From assembly GCA_020632975.1 (NCBI GenBank), contig JACKEL010000006.1, positions 1 through 64,000 of the forward strand: a stretch of DNA of 64,000 nt. The letters are read 5' to 3'. Both the position numbers and the translations under genes were made by a program. The notes under the pieces are model-generated. The model was not told the DNA's origin. It searched no databases and saw only the letters and a program-made list of their open reading frames with translations. Source of the DNA: Myxococcales bacterium. Its GTDB lineage: Bacteria; Myxococcota_C; UBA6777. Below, in pieces: positions 43,590 to 52,422 of the stretch (positions are counted from its first letter, which is position 1; each line of letters starts with the position of its first letter).

Positions 43590-44300
43590 GTGGATACAAA
43601 GATACCTCGACGATTTTCTCACGAGCCGCGAAAGCCCAAGTCTCCCTTGATGCGGATCTTGGGTAGCCCCAAAACAACGCTCTTTCTAGGGCTTTTTGCC
43701 TTTGGAACCATCGTCTTCTACAAACAAGCGATCTTGTCGAAGGATATCGGGGAACCCAAGAAAACGGTCAAAGATATCATCAAAGAAAAGCCTCTCTTCG
43801 ACGAGAAAAAAGCCCTTGGCCGCGCACGTGAAGGTGGGATGCTTTTGACCTTTGGCACGCTCGACACGGGAGATCTCTTGGTGCGGCAAAATGAGGGGCA
43901 TCTCGAAGTCGCAGCTGTTGTAAGAAAAGGCAACGAGTTTCGAGTGATTCGCCCCTACAGTGGGGAGTTTCCAGTGATGTCTTGGTTGCGCCAAGGCGAT
44001 GGACGCTTTGCGCTCTACAAACTCCCGCCCACACCGCGCCCCAAACTCCTGCGTTTGCTCGCGAAACTCCAAGAACGCGCGCTCCAAAAAACGCCTCAAC
44101 CACTCGTCGCTCCCACCTCCCAACCAAGCTCTAAACCCACCAAACTGGACCCAGACGCTTTGCGCAACCTGTGGATATTCCAAGTTTATCGCCAAGTGAA
44201 GATCAAACTCCCCACCCACACCCTCTCACTTCTGCAAGAAAAACCCGCCCTCAAAAAACTCTTGGATCGCACACTCTACAACGATCTTGCCGCCCAATAA
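43590..44300 (+). CDS. Uncharacterised single-pass membrane protein
   Basis: 236 residues from GTG 43590 (AAGGAG upstream). A basic N-terminus is followed by one membrane helix at ~28-46 (TTLFLGLFAFGTIVFYKQA), so the rest is probably periplasmic. The middle (~80-150) looks like a small beta-rich domain (GGMLLTFGTLDTGDLLVR, HLEVAAVVRKGNEFRVIRP). The end is helical. Family not recognised. Position 46 bp after rnc suggests co-transcription. Confidence 0.75.
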   Translation: MDTKIPRRFSHEPRKPKSPLMRILGSPKTTLFLGLFAFGTIVFYKQAILSKDIGEPKKTVKDIIKEKPLFDEKKALGRAREGGMLLTFGTLDTGDLLVRQNEGHLEVAAVVRKGNEFRVIRPYSGEFPVMSWLRQGDGRFALYKLPPTPRPKLLRLLAKLQERALQKTPQPLVAPTSQPSSKPTKLDPDALRNLWIFQVYRQVKIKLPTHTLSLLQEKPALKKLLDRTLYNDLAAQ

Positions 44301-44422
44301 GCTCCGCGCAAACTCCCTAGACATCTCCTTCAGATACGTTATATTCGGCTACACACTTTTCGAGATTCCCTTTCGGCGGCCTCTCTCGCACCGAATACGA
44401 ACCATAGCAAGGAGATCAGATC

Positions 44423-44737
44423 GTGGCCAACCTCAAAGACACACTCCTCAACCAAGGACTCCAGTTTGGTATGTCAGCCATGCAAAAAGTGCTCAACAGC
44501 CCCCTCGGCCCGGCTGTGATGCGCTCACTTGGTGAAGTCCTCAAACTCAAACAAAACCTTGAAGAGTCCCGTGAGCGCTTGCTTGAGCGCTTGCAAATCG
44601 CTTCTTATCAAGAGCAATCCGAGCTACGACGCACCATTACCACCCTCGAAAAGAAGATCGAGCGCATGGAACGACGGATGCGCGAGATGCAAAAGCAAGC
44701 CAAAGAATCCAGTGCTACGAGCGGCACACAAGGCTAA
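44423..44737 (+). CDS. Small coiled-coil protein
   Basis: 104 residues from GTG 44423 with AAGGAG upstream. Residues ~40-92 form a charged heptad-like helix (LKQNLEESRERLLERLQ, TTLEKKIERMERRMREMQK). The N-terminal part, LLNQGLQFGMSAMQKVLNS, is amphipathic. It resembles phasin-like or other small helical accessory proteins only in general character. No known family assigned; probably a cytoplasmic oligomer. Confidence 0.7.
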   Translation: MANLKDTLLNQGLQFGMSAMQKVLNSPLGPAVMRSLGEVLKLKQNLEESRERLLERLQIASYQEQSELRRTITTLEKKIERMERRMREMQKQAKESSATSGTQG

Positions 44738-44788
44738 TCCCCACATCCCCATCCTCCCTATCCCCCCACAAAACAATACGACTTTTTC

Positions 44789-46513
44789 TTAAGGAACAGC
44801 CTTCCCACTCGTAGGGACAGCTTTCTTGCTTGCAGGGACGGTGCTTGTTGTTGGACGAGAACTCGACGGACGAGCGCTGACGAACTGTTGAAGGAAAGAC
44901 AGCATCTTTCGACGCGGTGACTGCGGATTGTAAAGCAAGATCTGTTTGACAGCTCGATACGCCTCAGGCATCCGATGCAATCGCATCGCCCATTCCAAGC
45001 GAGCCTCCCAATAAGAAGCTTGTTGTTGCATGGACTTTGGGATCGCCAACAAGACCGCAAAGGCTTGTTTGGGCCGCTTTTCCCGCAGATACAAACGCAT
45101 AAGATGGTGACGTGCGTCCATGGACGCAGGATGCGTCAGGACCGCCCTTTTGAGATAGCGCTCTTCCAACAAAAAAGCCTCTTGCACGGCGCCTTTTTTA
45201 CGCAGCAACCCCAAGAGATCCCCAAGAGGCTCTTTTTGGTCAGGCCACCGCTGCACAAGATAGCGAAACAGCGTCTCTTCATTACGCCAATGCCCGACTT
45301 GGTAGTAGGAAAGCACTCCCAACAACGAGCAGATCAAAGCCACAGCGCTCCATATCCCCCATCCCCAGGAACGCTTGTTCAACGATGTTTGATCGACAGC
45401 TTTTTTTCCCTCGGAAAAAACAGGAGAAATCTGCAAGTCATGGCGCGCCAAAAACCAAGCAATCAACCACAAGACACCTGGCATCGCGAGATAAAAGTAA
45501 CTATCCGCAACATAACGAGAAATCGGGATGATATTTGAGATCGGCAAAAAGATCCCTGCGACCCAGACGACCCCCAAAACAGCAGGCCAAACATGTCGTT
45601 TCAAAGCAAAGATCAGCACCACCCAAAACAACAAAGGGATCACAAACAACCCAAACAACGCCGCAAAGGTCCATGCAGGCGCGGGCATCGGCACACGCGG
45701 CGAAAGATCCATCGGCCAGAAAAAAGACGACGTGTAATGCGCGATGGTATGTCCCACCCAAGCGATTCGCTCGAAGATTCCGCGTTTTTCATAACGTAGC
45801 GTCAAAGGGTACAGTCGATTTACGTAGACATTGAGCGCAAGAAAAGCTGGTCCCATCGCGATCAAAAGCAATTTCGCCCACAAAAACTTCAAGCGACGCT
45901 CTTTTGGGATCACAAACCACCAAGAGACCGCAAAGATCGGGCCTACCAACATCGCTGTGGGCTTTGAAAGACCTGCAAGCAAAGAAGCCCCCAGCACAAC
46001 GAGGATCCCCAACCCCACGCGGCGCCCTTGCACGATCCAAGAAAGACCGTAAACGCCCAACAAAGCGAACAAACAAGCCAAGATATCTTTGCGCTGCGAG
46101 ATGTACCCCACACTTTCCACTTGCATGGGATGCAACAACATCACCAAAGACACCAAAAAAGCAGCGCGATGTCCGAACCATCTTGAGACCAGCCCAAAAA
46201 ACGCCAGCACACACATCAGGTGCAAAGCGAGATTGGTGGCATGGAACATCCCAGGACGCTGCCCCCAAAGCGACCAATCCAGCGCAAAAGAGGCCACACT
46301 CAAAGGCATCGCGTAAGAGTGTTTCCGCGTAATCAGACGCTCCCACCAACCTTGTCCAGACCAATCGTTGACGAGGGGGTAACGAACGATCATGTCCCAG
46401 TCATCGGTTGTGACAAAAGAAAAGTCCAAGACCTGTCCAAAAACAGCCACCCCCGCCAACAACATCAAAAAACACAAAAAGCGCGTAGATGGGACGCGAT
46501 CCGAACCCGCCAT
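44789..46513 (-). CDS. Multi-pass membrane protein resembling TMTC/PMT-type glycosyltransferases, with TPR-like tail
   Basis: 574 residues from ATG 46513 (GGAGGG six bases upstream). The sequence has about ten membrane helices. The first periplasmic loop has FVTTDDWDMIVRYPLVNDW, with the Asp pair typical of GT-C enzymes. LLHPMQVESVGYISQRKDIL corresponds to the HP-xx-E-xV motif of TMTC proteins, and FLPISNIIPISRYVADSYFYL is another TMTC-like stretch. The C-terminal ~140 residues are helical, TPR-like (DARHHLMRLYLREKRPKQAF). This suggests a lipid-linked-sugar-dependent transferase acting outside the inner membrane; donor and acceptor unknown. Confidence 0.78.
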   Translation of the reverse strand: MAGSDRVPSTRFLCFLMLLAGVAVFGQVLDFSFVTTDDWDMIVRYPLVNDWSGQGWWERLITRKHSYAMPLSVASFALDWSLWGQRPGMFHATNLALHLMCVLAFFGLVSRWFGHRAAFLVSLVMLLHPMQVESVGYISQRKDILACLFALLGVYGLSWIVQGRRVGLGILVVLGASLLAGLSKPTAMLVGPIFAVSWWFVIPKERRLKFLWAKLLLIAMGPAFLALNVYVNRLYPLTLRYEKRGIFERIAWVGHTIAHYTSSFFWPMDLSPRVPMPAPAWTFAALFGLFVIPLLFWVVLIFALKRHVWPAVLGVVWVAGIFLPISNIIPISRYVADSYFYLAMPGVLWLIAWFLARHDLQISPVFSEGKKAVDQTSLNKRSWGWGIWSAVALICSLLGVLSYYQVGHWRNEETLFRYLVQRWPDQKEPLGDLLGLLRKKGAVQEAFLLEERYLKRAVLTHPASMDARHHLMRLYLREKRPKQAFAVLLAIPKSMQQQASYWEARLEWAMRLHRMPEAYRAVKQILLYNPQSPRRKMLSFLQQFVSARPSSSRPTTSTVPASKKAVPTSGKAVP

Positions 46514-46649
46514 ACCAAACCCTCCGTCTCGAAGTCGAACTACTATAAGGACGAACATCCTAGCAAGATTGGAGTGTCTTGTCGAAGGTGAGAAAGACAA
46601 AGCGTGGAAAAGAAGGTGTAGAAAAGAAGGTTTCTACAAAAGGCAGGTC

Positions 46650-48047
46650 TTAGCGGGGATTTGAACAGTAACGCAACAGCCATCCTTGGACAGCTTTTTC
46701 TGACGACAGGTGCTCACGAACACCTCGACAGATGAGAACGCGATCTTTTTCCCAACGCAACAACATCGAAAGAACATTGGGAAGATGTTGTCCACCCGGA
46801 TACTTCCGCACGTAGCGCCAAAGCAGCCGATTGATCTCTTTGGCGGGGGGTTGGCTTTGCTTCGCAAGCCCTACAGCCAACCAGTAATTTGCGTGCTCTG
46901 CAAAAGGCCCCGTGATGTTGTGGCGGAAGGTCAAACGGTAAACATTCATACAAGCAGAGGAATGTTTCATACGGCGACACAAAGACAAGGCTTCGGGTAG
47001 CGCCAACTCACTACGCCCAACAACATTGAGACGGTGAACGCGGAGCAACAACGACAAGACCCGCGACCAAGCTTGTTTTCCTCGGAAATACTCGGCAATT
47101 TCTTGAAGAGAGTCCGCACACAGCGCACGTTTTTGGGTGCCATCTTCGCAAAGTTGTTCAGTCCAAGCCAACGCGATATCCGAAAGATCACGCTTCAACC
47201 ACCACTGAACGCGTTTGAGTGCGTCTTTCGCTTCTTTTGGAGGGACAGGGTACACCACCAAGGAGGACGACTTCTTGTTGTAGATGGCGCCTTGCCCTGC
47301 AACGAGACCTCTGTTTTTGAAAGGCTTGTTTTGAGCGCTTTTCTTCTGAGAAGGCGAAGACTGTAGCTCAATGCGACCTTTTTCCATCTCAACCCACCAG
47401 CCCAAAGGACCCCGCTCCACGGAGAAGCGCGTTCCTTTCACGTGGATGTGATAAGTGGGCAAGGCGATCTCAAAGTCGCGGATCTGTCGAGGCGTGACAT
47501 GCACGTAGATCCGACCTTGGCGCAGTTTCAAGACATGGTGTTGACGAGAGCGTCGAATCAAACGCAGTGAGGTTCCGCCAAAAGCACGCACATGCCAGCG
47601 TTTTGCTTCTCGCAAGTCCGCTCCAGCCACTTCGCCTTTGGGGATCTGCATCGAAAGATCGCGAGATCGTAGGGAGTTGGGGCCTTGCGGTCCACGCAAC
47701 TCGAACTTTCCGTCCACTTGCAAACGTTGGTTTTCTTGAAGCATCGGGAAAAACGAAGGTCCCAAGCTCCACAAAAAGACCGCCAGTGTCGCCAAGCTAC
47801 CCGCCATCGCCCAAGCAGGACGTCCCCACCAAGAGCCATCCGTGGTCTCCTCCACTGCGCGTTGGGAAGAGACACGCGAAGAGCTAAGCTCTGCACCTGA
47901 TTGGTAGTGCTTCCACACAGAACGCCGAACAGACGACAAGATCAATGCCTCATCATCCTCTGGCAACTGTGCAGGAACTCCCAAGCTCCATCCTTCTGCA
48001 GGTGGCGAGATCACAGGGCTTTCATGTTCTCTTTTTTTCTCAGCCAT
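46650..48047 (-). CDS. FecR-domain anti-sigma factor with helical-repeat C-terminus
   Basis: 465 residues. A cytoplasmic N-terminus (~1-75) precedes one membrane helix (~77-98), then a periplasmic FecR domain (~130-240) with WHVRAFGGTSLRLIRRSRQ, LRQGRIYVHVTPRQ and HVKGTRFSVERGPLGWWVEMEKGRIEL. The final ~180 residues are helical, TPR-like (LALPEALSLCRRMKHSSACM), which most FecR proteins lack. It overlaps the ECF sigma gene by 8 bp, the normal sigma/anti-sigma coupling. It probably holds the sigma factor until an envelope signal is sensed. Confidence 0.85.
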   Translation of the reverse strand: MAEKKREHESPVISPPAEGWSLGVPAQLPEDDEALILSSVRRSVWKHYQSGAELSSSRVSSQRAVEETTDGSWWGRPAWAMAGSLATLAVFLWSLGPSFFPMLQENQRLQVDGKFELRGPQGPNSLRSRDLSMQIPKGEVAGADLREAKRWHVRAFGGTSLRLIRRSRQHHVLKLRQGRIYVHVTPRQIRDFEIALPTYHIHVKGTRFSVERGPLGWWVEMEKGRIELQSSPSQKKSAQNKPFKNRGLVAGQGAIYNKKSSSLVVYPVPPKEAKDALKRVQWWLKRDLSDIALAWTEQLCEDGTQKRALCADSLQEIAEYFRGKQAWSRVLSLLLRVHRLNVVGRSELALPEALSLCRRMKHSSACMNVYRLTFRHNITGPFAEHANYWLAVGLAKQSQPPAKEINRLLWRYVRKYPGGQHLPNVLSMLLRWEKDRVLICRGVREHLSSEKAVQGWLLRYCSNPR

Positions 48048-48654
48048 GGAGAAGATCCTCTACGGACAAACCACGCCGCTTCAATTCATTTTTGATGCGT
48101 TGACGCAGCTCACGTCTGCCGTGATGAAGTCTAGAAGAAACCGTGCCAATGGGAACACCCATCTGTTCGCTCGCCTCTTCTAGAGATAAGCCTTCTAGAT
48201 CACACAAAAGTACCGCAACACGTTTTCTTGCAGAAAGAAACTCAAGTTGTTCTCGAACCAATGTTCGGATGCTCTCATCTTCCAACATCTCATGAGGAAG
48301 CGGACTTGGGCGCTCTTGCAAAGATGTAAGATGGATCGCCCAACGGTCCAAAAAGCCCTTTTGACGGCCTTCTTGGCGAAATCGGTCGATCACCACAAAC
48401 GTCGCGATACGATTAACCCACGCCCCCAACGCTCCCTTGCCTTTGTAGCTAGGAAGTGAGCTGAGGACCTCCAACATGGTCTGTTGCAACGCGTCTTTCG
48501 CCTTGACCATATCTCCCGTCAATCGGTACAAGCGACGCACGAGGCCAGGCGCATAACGATCATAGAAAATGTTAAACGCCTCTTCATCTTTCGCAAGCAA
48601 ACGCGACACAAGCTCTTCATCAGTCCAAAGCTGATCCGAGTGTTCTCCAGACAA
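48040..48654 (-). CDS. ECF-family RNA polymerase sigma factor
   Basis: 204 residues from TTG 48654 (GGGAGG 11 bases upstream). Sigma region 2 occupies ~20-95 (DEEAFNIFYDRYAPGLVRRLYRL, GALGAWVNRIATFVVIDRFR) and region 4 ~135-190 (RKRVAVLLCDLEGLSLEEASE followed by MGVPIGTVSSRLHHGRREL). No region 1.1 or 3, as expected of ECF factors. Directs transcription of envelope or stress genes when released by the FecR-type partner encoded just downstream. Target promoters not identified; the nearby outer-membrane-like genes are candidates. Confidence 0.92.
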   Translation of the reverse strand: MSGEHSDQLWTDEELVSRLLAKDEEAFNIFYDRYAPGLVRRLYRLTGDMVKAKDALQQTMLEVLSSLPSYKGKGALGAWVNRIATFVVIDRFRQEGRQKGFLDRWAIHLTSLQERPSPLPHEMLEDESIRTLVREQLEFLSARKRVAVLLCDLEGLSLEEASEQMGVPIGTVSSRLHHGRRELRQRIKNELKRRGLSVEDLLHG

Positions 48655-49045
48655 TCTTTACAATGCCTCCCTCACAACGAGAACACCTCTTGCTATGACT
48701 CTCGCGGAGAAGGCACTTACACAACATGCTGCGAATACTGGTTGAAATCGATGAGTTTACAGCGATGCTTGTCTGGTGCGTGTTGCTGTTTCTCTAGTCG
48801 CAAGAGGAAGAGTGATCTCTCAATTTTTCTAAGCAAGAAACATAAAGTTTTATATTTCTCTCTTTGAGGCCAACAGGATCTGCTTGCCTCTACCCCACAA
48901 AAATAAGGCCCATCGCCTCTACAACACAAGGGCCGTCCCCCAACCTCTCCCCTTATCCGCGCGTAAAAAAAATCTTCATCCCCACGATTCTGAGACAAGC
49001 CCCGAAAAAAAAGCCCCCCGATCAAGCCAATCGTCTATCCAAGAC
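48655..49045. other. Upstream region of the ECF sigma gene
   Basis: 391 bp with no credible gene. An AT-rich stretch around 48815-48865 (minus strand ATAAAACTTTATG) may hold the sigma promoter. A G-run followed by eight T on the minus strand near 49005-49018 may end the transcript of the next gene, but no clear stem precedes it. Confidence 0.35.
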
Positions 49046-50221
49046 CTATTGACCAAAAAACCAAAAACGTACCCCCAACACAGCATGAGCTTGCCAATAA
49101 TCAGCCAACATCAAACGTTTTTCTCCCTCCAAGAACTCAAACCCATTGGGGTACAAAGCACCAGAAAGGCGGAAAAACGCGGACCAACGGCGAGAGAAGT
49201 TTAAGCGCAAACGCAAACCAAGCCCGCCTCCCACGCGAGAACGCCACTGGGTGTAGTTGTCTAACTGCACCCGATACAAGTCAAACTGTGCAAACAACAA
49301 CAAGTCGCCCGAAAAAGTACCATCCCAAAGGCGCAAGGCCCCACCCACACGCGGTTGAATCAACAGTCCAGGCTGCTTCAATGACCCCAAAAGCCCCCAA
49401 GCATCGGCTCCTAAGAAGCCAGACCAACGCTCCCAACCCACTTGGACCTCGAAACCACCACCCACTCCCCAAGACGGAAAGACCCCTGCCAAACCACCTC
49501 CACCCACATCGAGAGCAGCCCACCAAAGAGAGGGCTCCACTGCTTCAACAGGTTTTAACAAAAGTGGCTCTCCCACACTTTCGATCTTGCTCATGCTCAC
49601 CAAGATCCGAGGCACAGCTGGACGCGAAGCGGGGATTCTTCGAGGCGGGAGCTCTCTTCGAGGAGGCGGAGGCACGCGGGGGACTTTTGGGCGAACCAAA
49701 GACGCCACTTTCTTCACACGTGGCTTTGGACGACGGCGGATCTTGCGTAGAGGAGGACGCTTTCTGCCAGATCCCACGCGAGCAAGCAGACGTTTTGGGG
49801 GCTTTGTCGTTCGACGTGAGGGGGGATTCCGAAGGCTTCGTCGAGGTGCCTTTGGTAAAACAGTTCGATAGCTATCCAAAAAGGCTTGGGCAAACAACAA
49901 GATCGCACGAATGCGTGGCGTTGTATCCCGATAGTGCTCGGGCACTTGGTAAGCCCGCTTGATCTTGCGCCATTGAAAGTGAAGTGCACCTTCTCCGCTG
50001 ACTTGGAGGCGAATCGTCGAAGGGTCGACCCCTGCCACCAAAACGAACCCTCGTAGTAAGAGTGCTCGCCTCAGTCGCGTCGAACCTTCTTCGTTTAAGT
50101 AGCCCCCTTCTCCTTCCAAAAACAAAAGATAGCGAGGGAGATCTGAATTGACATTTCCTCTTGTCTCTCGCGCCCCAAACACCCCAAAGAGGAGAAAAAA
50201 AGCAACCCCAATCAAACGCAT
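49046..50221 (-). CDS. Exported protein with Arg/Pro-rich linker and outer-membrane-like C-terminal domain
   Basis: 391 residues if started at ATG 50221, which begins a signal peptide (LIGVAFFLLFGVFGARETRG); the ORF is open to 50308. The first ~110 mature residues include LPRYLLFLEGEGGYLNEEG. A strongly basic Arg/Pro/Lys linker follows (~125-210). The last ~170 residues show alternating strands typical of small beta-barrels (WWAALDVGGGGLAGVFPSWG, GGALRLWDGTFSGDLLLFAQ) and end in VRFWFFGQ. Family not identified. A periplasm-spanning or peptidoglycan-binding outer-membrane protein is plausible. Same strand as the ECF/FecR pair and could be a target. Confidence 0.72.
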   Translation of the reverse strand: MRLIGVAFFLLFGVFGARETRGNVNSDLPRYLLFLEGEGGYLNEEGSTRLRRALLLRGFVLVAGVDPSTIRLQVSGEGALHFQWRKIKRAYQVPEHYRDTTPRIRAILLFAQAFLDSYRTVLPKAPRRSLRNPPSRRTTKPPKRLLARVGSGRKRPPLRKIRRRPKPRVKKVASLVRPKVPRVPPPPRRELPPRRIPASRPAVPRILVSMSKIESVGEPLLLKPVEAVEPSLWWAALDVGGGGLAGVFPSWGVGGGFEVQVGWERWSGFLGADAWGLLGSLKQPGLLIQPRVGGALRLWDGTFSGDLLLFAQFDLYRVQLDNYTQWRSRVGGGLGLRLRLNFSRRWSAFFRLSGALYPNGFEFLEGEKRLMLADYWQAHAVLGVRFWFFGQ

Positions 50222-50395
50222 ACAACAACGCGTCTTGCCAAGCCATGGCAGCCGATCAACAACCTTACTAAAAAAACAGTAGGGTTTAGGGTGCATTCTC
50301 CATCTCAAAGTCTATATCGTTCGAAACGAGCAAGTAGTTGCTTCAATCATACGTCTTTTTTTCAAGAACACACACCCCCTACAAACGAACCAAAG

Positions 50396-50428
50396 AAAAA
50401 AAACGGACCGTGTGGTCCGTTTTTTTTT
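50396..50428. terminator. Bidirectional rho-independent terminator
   Basis: CGGACC (50404-50409) and GGTCCG (50414-50419) with a GTGT loop, flanked by eight A on one side and nine T on the other. Most likely ends the minus-strand transcript of the gene starting at 51109. Confidence 0.92.
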
Positions 50429-50467
50429 GTAATCACCTAATTTTAGAGAGAGAAACGAAGAGTTTTT

Positions 50468-51109
50468 TTAAAAAGAGAACTTCATCAGGGTAGCGCCTTG
50501 TTCAAAAGAACGTCGCTCACGGGGGATGCTGTCGTCGCGAAACCGAGGACGGGTGTTGCGGCGGTATCGTGAGCGGTCTGCTCGTTCAACGCGTGCATTC
50601 ACATTGTTGACGTGGAGGATCACCATCACGATCCCAGTGATCCAGCCCGCCAAAGTCATCAGCGCGCCCCAGCCACTCCAAGCCACCAAAAGTCCTCCCA
50701 CCAGTTGCATCCCCAAAGAGATGCCGCCACCCACGTAGTCCCCTGCGACCCAAGAACCAATCGCAAAAGGCAAGAAGATGTTAAGCAACAAAGGACCCGC
50801 GAGACCGACACGACCCGAAGAAGGAACAACGTCTTGACGGTACTCAACCGACTCGCGGCGCTCGTAAACGTAATCTCCGCCTCTTTTCTCATACACACGA
50901 ACCCCTGGAGAATCGTCTCGATCATCGACATATCTTACACGGGCGACTTTTTTACGCTTGGGGGTCTCTCGAAAAGCATGGCGACCCGCTTTTTCCCAAC
51001 CGTCGCCTTGGCGACTATCATCTAAGCTCCGTCCTGCCCAAGCAGACCCCCCAAGAACCAAGCTACAAAACACCAAACCAACTTGCACCAAGAGTTTTTT
51101 CGATTTCAT
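50468..51109 (-). CDS. Exported or membrane protein with TM2-like hydrophobic core
   Basis: 213 residues (AGGAG upstream). A cleavable-looking signal peptide ends in SAWAGR. A charged, Tyr/Arg/Asp-rich segment (~35-95) follows. Then two to three membrane helices (LLLNIFLPFAIGSWVAGDYV, GISLGMQLVGGLLVAW, ALMTLAGWITGIVMVIL) resemble the TM2 domain arrangement. The end is basic. Function unknown; probably an inner-membrane protein with periplasmic N-terminus. Followed by a strong terminator. Confidence 0.75.
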   Translation of the reverse strand: MKSKKLLVQVGLVFCSLVLGGSAWAGRSLDDSRQGDGWEKAGRHAFRETPKRKKVARVRYVDDRDDSPGVRVYEKRGGDYVYERRESVEYRQDVVPSSGRVGLAGPLLLNIFLPFAIGSWVAGDYVGGGISLGMQLVGGLLVAWSGWGALMTLAGWITGIVMVILHVNNVNARVERADRSRYRRNTRPRFRDDSIPRERRSFEQGATLMKFSF

Positions 51110-51307
51110 TGTGACGTCTCCTTTTTATTCGTCGTCGTGACAGAAGCTACGCTTTTGTGAACTGCGATTTCTTCGTTGTTTCTTGCTTACGCAGCCCACT
51201 AAAGCGAAGGAGATGCCAACCAAGCCCTCTGTTCATAATCTCTTGAAAGAAAAGACTCATCTCGTTTTTAGGTGAGACTGACAGGCGCGAGGTGTTCAAC
51301 GACACGC

Positions 51308-51339
51308 CTGCGATTTGGACGAGGGCGTCCAAATCGCAG
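51308..51339. repeat. 14-bp perfect inverted repeat with 4-nt loop
   Basis: CTGCGATTTGGACG (51308-51321) pairs perfectly with CGTCCAAATCGCAG (51326-51339) around AGGG. There is no T-tract, so it is not an ordinary terminator. It could be an RNA hairpin or a protein-binding site. Confidence 0.85.
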
Positions 51340-51432
51340 ACAACCCCCCAAGACACCATCAGACAAGTTTCCAGAGACAAGAACAAAGAGCTCAGAGAAG
51401 ATCCTGAACGCGAGAACAAAGGAGACCCCAAA

Positions 51433-51504
51433 CACAAGATCAGAGAAGATCCTCGGCACAAGATCAGAGAAGATCCTCGGCACAAGATCAGAGAAGATCC
51501 CCGG
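51433..51504 (+). repeat. 24-bp tandem repeat, three units plus partial
   Basis: Three units of 24 bp (51433-51456, 51457-51480, 51481-51504) with one base difference in the third, then a diverging fourth. Each contains GATCAGAGAAGATC. The length is a multiple of three, but no ORF with a good start is present. Confidence 0.9.
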
Positions 51505-51548
51505 CACAAGCCCAGAGAGAGAACCCACCCCCGCGAGACACAAGCCCG

Positions 51549-52070
51549 CTACTTCCCTTCAAAGACGCGTCGATAAGCATCATAAAGGACCGCAGATACG
51601 GCATTTGCGATATTGATAGAGCGAACCGAGTTGGGCAAGATAGGGAGGTGACACATCCGATCTTCGTAGCGCTCATGCAGCGAAGGCGGAAACCCCGAGG
51701 ACTCGCTTCCAAAAACGAAGGCATCACCAGGTTCAAGCGCCACATCGTAGAAAGACTGATCCGTGCGCGTAGAAAGAAACCAGCAGCGTTCGGGCCGTAG
51801 GACGGGGCCAATCACCGCATCAACATCTGGGTACACTTGTGGGTTCAGGTGTTCCCAATAATCCAACCCTGCGCGGCGGACGCTCTTTTCATCAAGCGAA
51901 AATCCCAAAGGCTCCACGAGGTGCAAAGGTGAGCCCGTCGCATAACAAAGACGCCCGATATTCCCTGTATTTGGGGGGATTTCAGGGGCCACCAACACCA
52001 CATGAAAAGGTGGCTGGCAAAAGAAATCTGTACGACGTGCAGGACGTATCACTTTATCGCGATCAACCAT
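51549..52070 (-). CDS. trmL: tRNA (cytidine/uridine-34 2'-O)-methyltransferase, SPOUT family
   Basis: Methylates the wobble ribose of tRNA-Leu species using S-adenosylmethionine. 173 residues, close to the family length of ~155-160 with a short N-terminal extension. Motifs of the trefoil-knot fold: VLVAPEIPPNTGNIGRLCYATG near the start, AGLDYWEH, VFGSESSGFPPSL, and HLPILPNSVRSINIANAVSAVLYDAYR. The ribosome site before ATG 52070 is weak. Stands between the repeat region and a kinase gene on the other strand. Confidence 0.93.
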   Translation of the reverse strand: MVDRDKVIRPARRTDFFCQPPFHVVLVAPEIPPNTGNIGRLCYATGSPLHLVEPLGFSLDEKSVRRAGLDYWEHLNPQVYPDVDAVIGPVLRPERCWFLSTRTDQSFYDVALEPGDAFVFGSESSGFPPSLHERYEDRMCHLPILPNSVRSINIANAVSAVLYDAYRRVFEGK

Positions 52071-52422
52071 CTCTATCTATGACTCCATCTTTTCCAAATA
52101 TTCGAGGCTTTCGACCTCAAAGAACCCAAGAGCATCAAAAGTCCCACCTAGATAACCAAAGAAACAATAGTTCGCAACATTCGCCTCACAACAGCGAAAA
52201 AGGCAACATACTTTGTCGAAAGACTTTTTGACCAAAGGAATGCGGCCCCAAACCTAGAACGCAGAAGAAAGCCCCCTTCTGAACGAGGCGTCTTGTCCCT
52301 TGGGGAAATTTGTTTATCTTACAAAGAAACGCTATGCAAAAAGCACAACAAAGACCACAAGACAGCTCGTTTGCTCGACATCCATCTTCGCAAGCAAAAA
52401 CGCTCGATAAAGGATACTCAAC
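52071..52422. other. Divergent intergenic region, no gene seen
   Basis: 352 bp between trmL and a kinase gene. A TTGTCC element near 52290 with TCTTAC 18 bp later is a poor promoter match. Nothing else stands out. Confidence 0.35.

Larger units (their letters stand above)
51110..51548. other. Non-coding region with a large hairpin and 24-bp tandem repeats
   Basis: 439 bp without a credible gene (short ORFs on both strands only translate the repeats). It holds a 14-bp perfect inverted repeat at 51308-51339 and the tandem repeat at 51433-51504. Degenerate copies of the repeat extend left to about 51385. Confidence 0.55.

Noticed and set aside
51147..51543. Short ORFs with CRGSSLIL or LVPRIFSD repeats
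   Set aside because: They only translate the 24-bp tandem repeat in different frames; no ribosome site or conserved sequence supports any frame.
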